Positions 33,193-45,038 of a stretch of DNA of 64,000 bases are shown here, in pieces (the first letter of the stretch is position 1; every line of letters begins with the position of its first letter). The DNA lies in NCBI GenBank assembly GCA_026008535.1, contig BRKX01000006.1, positions 34,398,664 to 34,462,663 on the forward strand, given 5' to 3'. The position numbers and the translations under genes are program-made. The DNA is from Perilla frutescens (taxonomy: Eukaryota > Streptophyta > Magnoliopsida > Lamiales > Lamiaceae). The notes below the pieces were generated by a model. It made no database searches. It saw only the letters and a list, made by a program, of their open reading frames with translations, and was not told the DNA's origin.

Positions 33193-35021
33193 TGTTGGGG
33201 TCTTATCGAATTACGCCCCACATGATCTAAGGCTAATCTATAACTCTAAAGGCATGCATATCATGATTTTATGTGTGAGTTCATTAAACAAATGAGTTGA
33301 ATTATTCATGCAAGACAGTCGAATAAATGCAGCGGAAAAATAATTCGACAGTTCTACTTACAACAAATGTAGGGTTGATTACGACATTACAAGTCTAATC
33401 TCGTTGCTGTAGAAGAACAAAATCTCAGCCTTCCTCCTTGCAGTGGTCGACTCCTACAGGGCTGCAGAGACACTCCTTGATCTTCTACTGTATTCCCGAT
33501 ACCCGTTTAGATGTAGAATGGGCTACAAACTACTAAACTGTTTTGGATAACCTAGGGAAATAAGTGAGCAACTGAGAGGGGCTGATCATGTATATTTAAT
33601 TTTTTGTATCCCTCTCTCTAATTAATAGTGAGGAAGACGAAAATTAGGGCTCCCAAACCTAGCGGGCTTGGGCCTCTCCACTTATTACATTCCCTTAGTC
33701 CATTAAGGTATTGTTTGGGCTATAGTAGAGATCTAGAAGAATATTAAATTGGCCCACTAATTTATTTAATATCTAATATCCAACACTAGGATATAATTAA
33801 ATAAAGGCTAAACCATCATTTATATCCCAAACTATTTCAATTTTCTCAAATGTATTCCAAACTAGCATTTTTATCAATTAAATATCTAAACTATTAAAAA
33901 CTAATCAAATCTATCATCGAGCACATTTTTGGGCCAAAATCAGATCTTAAAAAGAGTTTTGAAAAATTAGAATATTGATATTATGGAACAGATATGATCG
34001 ATTTGGTTACAACATACAAAGAAAACCTAAATATTAAGCCGAAGTGTTAGGTAATTTTTTGCCTAAAAATGTATCCGGGGATATATTTGATTAGTTTTTT
34101 AATATTTTAGGTATTTAATTGATAAAAATATTAGTTTGGGATAGATTTGAGAAAAAATATAAATAATTTAGGATATAAATGATGATTAAATTAAGTGTTA
34201 TTTTTATTCCACTAATGCAATAACACTGACTTACCTATTTAATACATTGTACTCAATGCTTTCTTCTTTAGTTCAACCATTCTCCATGTTTAAGAGATAA
34301 TGTCCATTAGTTAATTATGCAAGCTCTAATAGCTATAATTAATTAATTCTTCCATTCCTAGAGTAGGACCACACAAGCTTTACCATCTACGGAATAAATT
34401 CCACCTGCAGGGTTTCACATGTACATGTGTTTACTTAAGGGGACATTATCAACATGGCGCACCCGGACATGGTGACCATACACTGTGCACGACCCATCAT
34501 GTATGTATATGTTACGGCCCAAGATATCGAGATTATTGATCATATCAAGAATCTCACTCATTGATAAATCAAAGCAGTAGACATAACACACATATGTCCG
34601 CCACTGTGCATGGCTTAAGATACGGAACTCTGTGGATCTTTATTCTCTCCTTTTATGGTCAGATTAGAGAATAGTATCCTATCATGAATTCATGATCCTC
34701 CTCAATACACATGTCAGTGTATCAGAATAATCAGTTAATCAAGATAAACTAACTATCAGATTATTCTACGGCGTACAATGATTGGTCCAGGATCATCTAA
34801 ACCGCGAGCCTTTTAATACTTTGCAAGGAACCCAATGATATGATATTTACCATGTGTTTACCCACATCATATCATCTACAATTCAAGTATCAGAAAACAT
34901 GCGTATATGAATATAACAATAATATGCACAAACAGTGACTGCAATAATAATCAAACTACATCGTCAAAAGAAACATTGTTAATAGTATACAACGATAAGC
35001 TTTCAATATACAATCCTAACA
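33193..35021 (-). repeat. 5' LTR of second Copia element
   Basis: 1829 bp including a MITE. On the minus strand it starts TGTTAGGATTG (35021) and ends GACCCCAACA (33193): TG...CA with a short inverted repeat. The flank at the outer end is CTCTC. The inner end joins the PBS. No partner LTR in the window. Confidence 0.85.
33810..34188. mobile_element. Foldback MITE in Copia LTR
   Basis: About 379 bp with long terminal inverted repeats of about 130 bp: left arm 33810-33940 starts AACCATCATTTATATCC, right arm 34060-34188 ends GGATATAAATGATGAT. Arms agree at most positions with a few substitutions. The 120 bp centre is unique. Flanks TTAAATAAAG (left) and TTAAATTAAG (right) may be a 9-11 bp target duplication with one change, which would suit a Mutator-type origin. 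No ORF. Confidence 0.75.
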
Positions 35022-36891
35022 CTCTCTTTTCCAATCTCCATCTCTCGTCTCATCTTTCTCTATCTCCTCTAATCTCTCTCTCTCTCTCTCTCTTACCTTC
35101 TCTCTCTAGATTATGAAATGGGGTGGTGAAATGAAGATGGATGGTGCCATATATATGGGGGAAAAGTAAAAAAATATCCGGTACAAAATTCAGATATAAA
35201 ATACTGATAATTTTTTTTTCGGATTTAATTGAAATTACTTTATTCAATGGCGAGGTCCAAATGACCTCCGATACAAAATCTGAAAATACCGAAAGACTCG
35301 TTGGCTTGAATACTATTGAGCCAACCTATCATGGAAAAAGAAGAAATTCACTAAAAAAAATCAAAGAAGGATGTACTTTTGAAATGAAAGATTACTATTC
35401 TACATTTTTTACTGAAAATGCTCATGAGCGTTCGTTTGACCTCTGATTGAAAATCTGAGAATATGGTTAGATTCATTAGGTGATTTTCATGGGAAAGGCT
35501 TGTCAAAACAAGACCCGAATCAGTGCACAAGATTTCATAAAAATTCAAAAATCACATCATTTCAAAAAATCACTATTCACAAGTTTACCCTTTACGATTT
35601 TCAACACCAGGACTCCTATAGACCTCAGATTAAAATTATAAAGATACCAACAGACTCCTTGGGCTGTTATCTTTCAAACGAGCCTAAAATCAAATATTAC
35701 CTGATATCCGAAACAAAATTCAAAAAGATGATTTTTACAAATAGGGCCCCTAAAGTCGTGACTTAAATCCATTTCCTTTAATTATTGATCAAATTTGTAA
35801 CAACCCATTTTTCAAGTCATTGTTTAATTAAAGTATTTACCTTGAATTATGTGAATCATAAGGATTTGTGAATCTTTAAATTTACACAATGTTTGAGTTA
35901 TAGTATAGTCTAAGTCGTGCCCCTAGATATATATATTCAATTTGATTTTAGTGAACTAATATTTATTTATTTAAAATCAAATTGAAAATCAAGTTGCATG
36001 AATTTAGACTAGATTCGTGTGTCCATTCATGTAAGTGAACATATACATTCATGGTTTATTTTAAAAGAGTTATTTTCAAAGTATTTGTTCCAAATAGATG
36101 TTGCGGTTATTTATATGTAATTGATTTCAGGGAATTCTTTAGTTATTAAAAAAAATGTGGCTATCTTCTAAAAGATTTAATTTGATTTAAAAGCTTACCA
36201 TTTATTTAAAGTTAGGAGTTTTAAATTATTAGAAGATTTAAATCTATTCAAAATATGTTTTATTTCAGTATTCGAAAATTTGAGATACAATAATTGTGAA
36301 AATTTTAAGATATTGACTTTTAAAAATATTAGAATGTTTATATGCACTAATCTAAATACGTTATTTTTAACACCATAGAAATAAAAGGTGCCCAAACCCT
36401 AGAATCTTCTACTATAAATTTCAAGGATGAAGTGTTAACCTTTTTTTTTTTGATGAAAATTTCCATCGCCGCAAATTTCAAGGTACCAATCATTTTTTTC
36501 CCATTTTTTTCTAAAGATTTTCATTGAAGCATTCTTCAAAAATTTAAGTTGTTTCTATTCATCTAATGATATAGGATAGCTTATTTTGCAAGAAGGGTAT
36601 AACCGATTGAGGTAATTCTTTTTTTTATTTTTTTTTATTTTTTTTACTTTACCGATTTTTTTTAAAGTAGTGGGACTATGGATTTAAATAGTTTTCTTTT
36701 TCTCCAAGTGCATGGATCCATTGATATTGCCTCAGCAGGAATTTACACATGTTAGTAGTAATATATTAATTCATAGAAACATTCTAATTTGACTTGCCAT
36801 TTTAATTTTCATGCCTTGTACATCAATCTGCGGTCAGAAATATTAAATCTAATGTCTTTCTGGAAAAAAATCTAAATATATATATATATAT
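35022..36891. other. Non-coding AT-rich region between elements
   Basis: No coding region I can support. Contains a CT microsatellite (next entry), degenerate repeats of AAAATC/GACCTC-type phrases (35255-35640) as in plant Gypsy LTRs, and TGTAACAACCC at 35796, a common LTR start in plant Gypsy elements, but no matching end or PBS. It ends with T-rich tracts (36620-36650) and an AT microsatellite (36876-36891) at the breakpoint of the plus-strand SIRE-like copy. Confidence 0.6.
35064..35107 (+). repeat. CT microsatellite
   Basis: A run of CTCTCTCTCTCTCTCTCT interrupted once (TTACCTT), then CTCTCTCTAG. Just outside the outer end of the second Copia LTR. Confidence 0.9.
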
Positions 36892-38929
36892 GACAAATAT
36901 GAGTCTTTTAAAATGCAGCCAGAAGAAAGCATCTCGAGCCTAGAAGCAAGATTTCTTGGCATCATAAGCAAGATGAACAATCTGGGAAGAAACTATCCCA
37001 ACAGCGAGATGAACTCAAAAGTTCTTAACAATCTCATTGATGAATGGGATATGAAAGTAAGTGCTCCTAAAGAGTCGAGAGACTTAAATAGCATTACTCC
37101 CAGAGAGTTATTTGGATCTCTCAAAGCTCATGAGTACAGCCTGAATCGAAAGAGAGAAGCATCCACTTCCTCTTCTCATGATGCTTCTTTCTATGCTGAA
37201 AGAAATCGATTAAGAGAAGCTCGCGGAAAAAATAACTTCCAACCAAGAGGCTCGCCTATCAGAGAGAATCCAGGGGGATCAGTGACTGATTGAAGAAAAG
37301 AGTCAGCCGATAAAAATGAGATCCTAACTGAGGATTTAAATGAGCAAATCTAGTCAATGATAAGACTGCTGGAGAAGCTGAGAAAAGTCAGAGATCAGCA
37401 ATTAACTCAACCCCAAGCTGATGAAGCTGCTAAAGGTGAGAGGAACCTGTAGCCAGCTGATCATCCAGCTGAACAATTCAGGAGGGCAAACAGGAATATA
37501 GAAGAATGTTTCACTGCCATAAGCAAGGACACTACAGATATTAGCTTCTAGAGCTTCCTGAAGATAAAAAGGCCAAAGTGAGAAGAAACTTCTTCAAAAG
37601 GAATGCAATGATCGCAAACTCTGAGAATGTCGTGCTTGACGATTCAGACTACCCATCTGGGATCGACTCAGACGGCTATAGCTCTGATGATGAAGCTCTA
37701 CTACACCTCATGGCCGATAATGATGAAGAGGTTAGTCAATCTGACTCAATAACCTCATTCTATCATATACATGAAGCTTCGATCTCGAGAAATGAACTGG
37801 ATGAATAGTTAAGAATCCTAGAAGATCAATTAGCTTATGTATCAAGTTTGCATATTGAACTGAAGGGTGAAAGTGATGAGCTAAGAAGCAGAGTTGATAA
37901 GCTCAGTGTGGAAAATGAAAGACTGAAATGTCTTGATGCTCAGTCAACAGAAATGGATCAACTGAATCTGGGAGCCCATGGCTGGGATATAGTAAGTACA
38001 CTGCCGCAAAGATGGGCAAGGCAGTTCTACAGAGATGTGAATTTGGAATCCTAAGAGGATTCACAAGACCAGCTCAATCCCCCAGTTGAGGAGTCAAAAG
38101 ACAAGAGTACCTTGGAAACTCCTCAAGCTCAGCCCAGAGATCAGACTGATTAGTCGAGAAGGGCAACTCCAAGATAGTCGGTTGGTGCTCAGTCAAAGCC
38201 ACCAGTTCAACATCAATTAGCTCAGCAGTCCAGATCAAGTGCTCGATCAAAATCCAAAGCTCATCAAAGGCTAAATATTTGGAGGCCTCCATTCCATTCT
38301 AGGTCATTAGTTCAACCAAGACCTAAAGTTCACCCAAGGCCAGTCATTCAGACAAGAGCATCAACTCAAAATAGGCCATCAGTTCAATGATCTGGAAACT
38401 CGTCCAATACATTTCAACCTGGGAGTTCTTCAAACCCCAATGGAAATGTACACTAGATTGTATTATGCATGACAACATAATCCAATCTCCCTGAAGGAGT
38501 TCACTCCAAGTAACCTTGAAACCCAGTACAGTGAGATTTAAAACTCAAGGGATGAATGAAGATTCAATCCCCGTTACAACTGGTTTGCAAATTGGCCATA
38601 TCACAAAGGCTAAAAGGCTCAGAGTCAAATGGTTAGATGAAATTGGCCAAGACAGAGAGGATCAAGGTCACAAGATGAGAGGATATTAGTTGAAGTCTTC
38701 TATCCTGAATCTCATCAGAGGTATAGATCACAGGACTCAACTCTCAGTTGAAGAGTTACAAGAAGTCTGATGCATATCCAGATATCTAATTCTAAAGGAT
38801 CTCTTGGAAATGAAAAGTCAAAAGTATGGCGTATGTGTATTTCCAAACACATGATTAACCTCTCAGGGCCTAATATAATGCGGGTACCTAAAACATGACT
38901 TTTGCTTTGCAGGGAAAGAGCATCCTATC
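36892..38929 (+). pseudogene. gag, 3' two-thirds (SIRE-like copy)
   Basis: Opens with QPEESISSLEARFLGIISKM, the same block as in the minus-strand gag. The zinc knuckle near 37505-37550 has lost one base (CF-CHKQGHY) and its last cysteine codon is changed, so it cannot fold. The acidic stretch (DDSDYPSGIDSDGYSSDDEA, 37640-37700), coiled coil (ELRSRVDKLSVENERLK, 37870-37930) and Q/P-rich linker follow, with stops. Confidence 0.85.
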
Positions 38930-39355
38930 CAAGAAAAGGTCAAAGATACTTGGTATCTGGATAGCGGGTGCTCAAAACACATGTCCAGAGACAAGAATGA
39001 TCTTGACAGTTATAAAGAGGTTAAGGTACCACTAGTAACTTTTGGAGACAACTCAAAGAGCTGAACCATTGGAGAAGGGTTCGTGGTCAAAGCAAAAGTT
39101 GTCGTGAATGGCGTGTCACATGTTGAAGGACTGAAGCACAAACTACTGAGCATCAGTCAGCTTTGTGATAATGGGTACTCAGTCAACTTCAGCAATAGCT
39201 CATGCAACATCAGAGAAAAGTCAAACTAGAGCCATACTTCTGACTGGAGTAAGAAAGGGCAACATGTATGTAGTTGACTGGTCAACTGGCTATTTAGAAG
39301 CTTGCTTTCTCTCCAAAGGATCAACTGAAGCAAGCTGGCTGTGGCATCGACAACT
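38930..39355 (+). pseudogene. Protease and GAG-pre-integrase (SIRE-like copy)
   Basis: Encodes DTWYLDSGCSKHMSRDKNDL (protease motif D-S-G), VTFGDNSKS, GVSHVEGLKHKLLSISQL and WLWHRQLN. A stop at about 39061 and a frameshift near 39215 break it. At 39355 the sequence jumps into accessory ORF A. Confidence 0.85.
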
Positions 39356-39614
39356 GAATCAGTCCAGTCCTGCAGAGATAATCCAAGCAGACGATCAGTC
39401 CAGGCGATTACCGGGCCAATTAACAACTCATCAAGGAGAGCTGCTTCAGAGCCTTCAACAACAGTTGAAGCGACACGAGAAGCTAATTAGAAAGCTTCAA
39501 GCCCATATCGGACTCCAAACATCTGAAGGTGAGTCCTCTAGCTCCGATGATAGGGATAGCAGCCCCACGTTGCCTGCCGCCAAAAGAAGAAGAACTGAAC
39601 ACAAGCGAGACTAA
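39165..39614 (+). pseudogene. In-frame fusion: GAG-pre-integrase to accessory ORF A C-terminus
   Basis: A 149-codon open stretch that crosses the deletion. The first part is the GAG-pre-integrase domain (VRKGNMYVVDWSTGYLEACF ... WLWHRQLN). The second part (QSSPAEIIQADDQSRRLPGQ, LLQSLQQQLKRHEKLIRKLQ, ... ESSSSDDRDSS ... KRRRTEHKRD) is the C-terminus of ORF A: a probable coiled coil, an acidic serine run and a basic nuclear-signal-like end. Junction near 39355-39365. In-frame joining may be chance (one in three), but the ORF is one of the longer ones in this element. Confidence 0.75.
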
Positions 39615-40038
39615 GAGCCTGATCAAGCAAAGCTGATTCAAGACTCCTTAGTTATTATCTTGTTATTCAATTTACTTAAGATTTCATTAAAGAAATAAAA
39701 TTATTTTTAAAAATAAATGACATGTCAGCATTTGTTTTGAAATTTCGAACCGTTGGCAAACCAATAAAACGTGCCATGGTCATTTCAAACCAACGACTAA
39801 AAATGACAAGGGGAATTTAATTATTTCAACTAATACATTTATGAGTCTCTTTCCTCATTCATAAAAACCCTTTGCTCGAAATTGTGAGAGAATACAATAC
39901 AATACCACAGCACTAAAAGGAACTTTAGAAGAGAAATCTTATACTCTTCAAAGAAAATCATCTTTCAAAAAGAGTATTCTCTCTTTCTCAAAAAACAAAG
40001 GGCATCAATTCAAACTCAGCTAATATTTAAAAAAAAAA
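39615..40038 (+). promoter_or_regulatory. Upstream region of accessory ORF B (plus copy)
   Basis: Non-coding. Contains a TATA-like CATAAAAACCC (about 39880-39890), then a leader matching that of the minus-strand copy (ATACAATACAATACC, CATCTTTCAAAAAGAGTATT) up to the ATG at 40039. Both the box and leader are conserved between copies. Confidence 0.55.
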
Positions 40039-41883
40039 ATGGCTGAAACATTCAAAGATCTTATTTTCTTCAAAGAGAAAATGATGAGAGATAAATTTCT
40101 GGAAAGACAGAAATTTAAATTGATTCTTAAGGAATCAAACAATCCTTTTTTTCTGGTCAATCTTCACAAGACCGGGATTATGCACTACCGAAAAACTCCT
40201 CCAAGATTCTTCAGACAAAACTTGGTAAGTGAGTTCTTACTTTAAACAAAGGTCACTGCAAATGGGAAGGTCATACAATCAGTGATCCAAGGAAAGAAAC
40301 TTCAAATCACTGAAAGAAAGATTGTAGAAATCTTTCAACTTCCTAGAAAAGGCTCCAGGGTTCAAGATCTGAAAGATTCAGTTGAACCTTACTGGAAAGA
40401 ATGGCGTGCTTCAAATTGCTCCAAGCAATTCAGTTTTACCACAGCCAAAACTGATTTGAAGCCCGAGTATGGAGTCAAGCATGATGTCATGAACAAAATG
40501 ATGTTCGACGCCATTGGAAGCCTGAGTCAGTTAACTCAAGAAAGATACAAGGTACAAAATGATCCTTCAGTTGACTTGAAAGATTGGAAGCTAATTGGGC
40601 AGAGTTTGTCTTCTCCCAATTCAAGCATCAAGTCATCAAAGCCGCTGACTCAAAAAGGACTGGTAATTTTAGTCTAAGGTAGGAGTTGTTCTAAGAATGA
40701 GCAACCTCCTGGAAGATATGCTGAATCTTCCAAATGATGACGCGCTACCAATCCTTATATCCAACTGTATTCCCAAGAAAGAGAAAACACATCTTCAGTC
40801 ACTCAAGTAGAAGAAGAGATCTAAAGCTAAGTCTGAGAATACAACTTCAAGCAGTTCAGATGCCAATGAAGTTCCCTCTCCTCACTCAAAAAATGGATCA
40901 TCAGTTGACTTCAAACCCTGCACTGATCCAGATGAGCTCATTCCCTTCGTCGGAATCCCTCATCCAAATTATGGAGCTGAGTACTTCAGGAGAGCCCGCC
41001 CTCCTCTCCAACTGAATGAAGACAACATTCGCACTTTTTAAAGTGGCGAATATGAAGTCAAGAGTGCTTAGAAGGATGTAACGAATCTCCTTCTCACTCA
41101 CTTCACTTATTTTGCCAAGCAAGACAACTAGTTGTTCAAACAGCTACACCGGTACTTTTACTGGTATAACTGGAGACATTCAATATGAATCCAGTCATAT
41201 TTTCTTGCTAACAGCCTTTCATGGCATGAGCTTCTAGCAACGTGAAGAGACTTGGAGCCTCAAATACATTTCCTCCAAATATTGTGCAAGTCCGGCGAAT
41301 TATAAAGCATAAACTTGATAACAATATTCCAGCTAAGGCCCTGCTAGCTGATGTTCAAGCCAGCTTGAGATCGCAAGGAGTTGCAACTGAAAAACAGTAT
41401 GCCAACAATCCAGTCGATAAATGTTGCCTACAACTGAATCTTGATCTAATTCAGTCAGAAAAGGCATATATACAAGCTGCAGGTACCACTGAAGAGATAG
41501 ACCAAGATCTTTCTCATACTCAAATAGTGGTAACTCCAAGGAGTCAATATCCTGGACAAAGTGGAGCCAAAGATGATGAAAATACTGCCACGTCTCTAGA
41601 TCTCATGTCCAGAGGCTATGTTACTCCACTTATCAAGTCTTGCTCAAGAGCTACAAAACTGATGATTAGTCAGTCCAGCTCACCTTGCAGAGGAATTAAA
41701 GAGCTGACCACCTCAGCAGTTGGTCTTAAGCAACTTCAGTATGCTGAGACCCCAGCCGAAACTAATTTCTTTCAGGACATCATCAGTTCAGCTTCCAAAA
41801 GGAAACGGTCCAATAGCTATAGAGAAAGCGGTGAAGCTAGTCCCATTGGACCACACAAGAACGGAAAATTGATAAAAAGTTAA
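40039..41883 (+). pseudogene. Accessory ORF B (plus copy)
   Basis: Starts MAETFKDLIFFKEKMMRDKF at 40039, after an A-rich leader. About 615 codons in one main frame with interruptions near 40243-40281, 40677-40740 and 41020-41240. Same blocks as the minus copy: PPRFFRQNLVSEFLL, VIQGKKLQITERKIVEIFQL, SLSQLTQERYKV. The last 213 codons (41242-41883) are intact and end in SASKRKRSNSYRESGEA, a probable nuclear localisation signal. Function unknown. Confidence 0.75.
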
Positions 41884-42505
41884 TCAGGAGCTACTCAACA
41901 AAACTGATTAAATCAGTTAAAGGTGACATCATTGGTTTAGTAGGAAATTGATGCCTCGAGCTTCAAGTCCCTCCTCTCATCAGCTGCCTGATCAATCCTC
42001 TTCGATAAGCTTCTCTACTCTCTATTCCTCACAGCTTATTTTTTTTGAAAAAGTTACTGTTAACATTTCAAAATAAGCTTACTGTTCCTCTGAGTTGCCA
42101 TTTAAGTCTCTATACTCAGCATTAAAGTATAAAGAGACGAATTTTCTGAGGTATATAAATAGCAAATCTTCTGGCCAAATATTGTGCTATTTATGGCAAC
42201 TACTCAGATTTTCAACCTCAGATCTCAGCCGCTTGATCAAAAAGCATTAATCCAACTGGATGGATGAGATGCATGCATCATTTATTCAGCTAACTTTCTT
42301 TCAAATCAGATAGCTGATAAGCCAGTAAGCACTCGATTGCTCTGGTTTAATGCATGCAAACTTACTGCCTTTAAAAATAGTGGAGAAGTTGAATGAAAAC
42401 AAGAACTCTCAACAGAGACAAAAACTCTCTCTAGCTTTTTCATTCCTTCTCCTTGTCTTCTCACTTATCCATAGCCCCTTCATTCTCATATCATATCATC
42501 AAAAA
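41884..42505 (+). other. ORF B 3' region and ORF C promoter (plus copy)
   Basis: Non-coding, aligns with 688-1279. The TATA-like CTTTAAAAAT lies at about 42371-42380 and a CT-rich leader follows. Confidence 0.55.
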
Positions 42506-44159
42506 ATAGCTTCCTCATTCCATTCGATGAATATGAAGCTTTTAATAAAAAAGCTCATGACGGATAAGTTCATTGACCGAGAGTTTTTTCGAGCTCGAAT
42601 CGGTCCTGAGAAGACTAGCATGATCTTTCACTTGTTAAAGACATGCGGGCTCTTATCTTTCATGACAACACAGCCGAAGATGAAGCATATTTTGCTTGTA
42701 GCTGAGTTCTACTACCATGCGGAAATCTCTGGACAAAACATACTATCTATTGTCCAAGAGTAGGTTATCATCATCAACAAAGATGTGCTAACCAACATGT
42801 TTCAGTTCCCCAATAAAGGCCCGAAGGTGATTGAACTAGCGCTCCCATCAAAGTTGGAATTGTGGAATGACTGGAAGCTTCCACACATTGATCACCGAGA
42901 CTTTTCAAATAATTTGAAAGGTAGTCTATCTCCAACCATGGTCCAGATCTTGGACATTGTGATGCATATTTTTCTCAGCAGCATCACCAAAGCGCAATTC
43001 AATGATAACACCTCTCATCTCATGGCCGTCATATATTACGGATGCAAGGCTGATTAGGCATCCTTTATATTGGATCAGCTTCGCAGTCATGCGAGGTGTG
43101 CTGAGATTGATCTAACATCTGGCACATTCAAAGCCAAGTTAGGATTTGCCAATTGACTCAGTCATATCATCGCGGAGCAGCTTGAAATAGTTCCTGGTGG
43201 ATATTTTCTCACCAGAAGAGATCTCCTTCCTACAGTTTACATTTCACCACAGACATCGGAATATAACTGGCTACTCCAGGAAGTCGAGACTTTAGCTCAC
43301 GGAGGACCACAGCCTAGCTAAAGGAAAGCAGCCGCTCCTTTATACTGACCCTCCAGCTGATGCAGATCAGTCCTCGACTAACAGTGACTCTTTCACTTAT
43401 ATAAGTGATGAGTCTACTGCACCTACAACCAGCGAACCTCCTTACATTGCTGTCTCAGAAACTCTGGAAAAAGGCTTCAATGCAAGCCTTGACCACCAGC
43501 TAGAAAGTTGTTTCGATTGAATAAGGGATCACAGTCCCTTTCTCTTCGAACATCTTCGAAGATATCTCCAGTATCACCTATGGAGATACCAGGTGGATGA
43601 TGCCATTATGCTAATGATGGCAGACAAGTGTGGCTACTCATACTAGATTGAGGAATTTCAATGGGGCAGTAGCTGGATGAATTATCTGCTCGATACACCT
43701 CCATTAGTCCCAGAAATCATGGATTCCATGATTAAGAGGTTTCAAACCTCGGTGCCTTATGATGCACCCCTTCCCAAACATGAGCCCTCCAACTCATCCA
43801 CAACTCCTCTTCAAGAGGATGCCCTCATCACCATATTGGATGAGCCACTTCTCGAACTCGCATCAGCCTCTTCTCTTAGACCAGATCCACTCTCTCTCTC
43901 GGATCTTGATCAACTGATGATAACAGATGAGTCATATGCATGGCTGTCCGTTCCTATGCCTACACCCCAAGCTCCCCACATTACCAACAACTTGCTGACT
44001 ACTTCTTTCTCTCCTTTGTCACAGTTGTTACTGCCAAACTATGACGTTCATAAGCTCGCCCTTTTGGATGATGCCAAAAAGGGGGAAGGATATATTGATG
44101 ATGGAAAATTATATGCTCCAACATTTGATGGTCCCTGGCAAGGTGGTTTAACTCTTTAG
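42506..44159 (+). pseudogene. Accessory ORF C (plus copy), start codon lost
   Basis: The expected ATG is ATA at 42506-42508 (ATAGCTTCCTCATTC; the minus copy has ATGGCTTCCTCATTC). About 550 codons with stops at 42761 and 43055 and a later frameshift. Blocks: LLVAEFYYHAEISGQNILSI, VLTNMFQFPNKGPKV, SKLELWNDWKLPHIDHRDFS, SPTMVQILDIVMHIFLSSIT. The C-terminal half (43677-44159) is an intact 160-codon stretch rich in P, L, S and D. It gives the part of ORF C that lies beyond the window in the minus copy. Confidence 0.7.
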
Positions 44160-44209
44160 GATAAAATCTAAAGAGAAGTACAACGAGAGGTATAGCTTTA
44201 GAGGCAAGC

Positions 44210-44285
44210 TACCTTTCAGGAGGAAGCTACTCACGAGGGGGAAGCTACCCATCAGGGGGAAGTTATTCATGAGGGGGAAGTCCAA
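44210..44285 (+). repeat. 18-bp tandem repeat (hexapeptide EATHEG-like)
   Basis: Four imperfect copies of GAGGGGGAAGCTACYCAT. In one frame they read QEEATH, EGEATH, QGEVIH, EGEV. They follow the stop of ORF C, so they may be a lost C-terminal extension. The repeated GAGGGGGAAG runs also resemble polypurine tracts. Confidence 0.8.
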
Positions 44286-45020
44286 CTTGAGCAATGCCCA
44301 ACTTAAGATTACTTTTGGACTTGGGAGAATGCCCAGCTGAAACAACAGCAAGAATGGGATATCCACAGTAGACCAAGCATCTCTCCTTACAAGTATGAAA
44401 AAGGAGAATTGAGCAGAAGAAGAAGGAATTGAGTGGTGAATAGTTCAAACTGAAGAAGAAAGTTAAAATATCAAGTCTTGATATTCTCTCTCTCTTACTT
44501 CCTTATATTTCTTCATCTTCTCTGCTCAATCAACTTCTAAAACATGCTCTTTTGTTTATAATACAAATATTCTGATCATGCTGATATGTCCTTTTGAATA
44601 GCTTAAGGTTTTCCATGCGCTCTGATAAATGAAAAATCTACATGATAATCAGAATTGAGCTGTTTTTAGAACTGAAACATTTGAGCTTTTCAAGCTGTGC
44701 AAACGAGTACTCAGATATCTTAAGGTCATTTATGCTGCATTTCTCATCAGCAAAAATTCTGATGCCTTACAGATAAAACTCGTTGAGCTCACATGTGAAT
44801 GTATGCTTCATTACTCTGATACAAATCTTATTATCAAAGCTCTGATACTCATCAATGTCTAAACTGTTAGCTTTTGAAAGCTACAAGCATCTAAGACTAT
44901 TCTCATGAACATTGTCTAATTTCATCATTGATACCAAAATCTGGTACAGGCTCAGATGCTCATTCATGAAAGACAACCTTGTACAGTTTTTTCCATCATC
45001 AAATCAGCTGGTTTTGACAT
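44286..45020 (+). other. 3' tail of SIRE-like copy
   Basis: Non-coding tail before the polypurine tract. Rich in CTGATA and related words. No feature beyond that seen. Confidence 0.6.
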
Positions 45021-45032
45021 CATCAAAAAGGG
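45021..45032 (+). promoter_or_regulatory. Polypurine tract of SIRE-like copy
   Basis: CATCAAAAAGGG just before the 3' LTR start (45039). In related Copia elements the tract is AAAAAGGGGGAGAT; here it is decayed. Confidence 0.75.
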
Positions 45033-45038
45033 ATAAAT

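Larger units (their letters stand above)
16611..35021 (-). mobile_element. Second Ty1/Copia element, interrupted by Athila-like insertion
   Basis: On the minus strand: 5' LTR 33193-35021, PBS, a 2.2 kb leader, gag, protease, integrase and RT up to 28435, then the Athila-like insertion (17082-28434), then the RT continuation at 16836-17081. The RT reading joins exactly across the insertion (...VYKQKRG before, DGKVEIFKARLVAKGYTQ after). The element lacks RNase H and a 3' LTR; its left end is rearranged where the SIRE-like LTR begins at 16610. It differs from the SIRE-like family in LTR, gag and protease (DTGATNSVC). Clade not assigned. Confidence 0.82.

Noticed and set aside
35796..36600. Possible solo LTR starting TGTAACAACCC
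   Set aside because: No matching end, primer-binding site or target duplication found; kept only as a remark in the non-coding entry.
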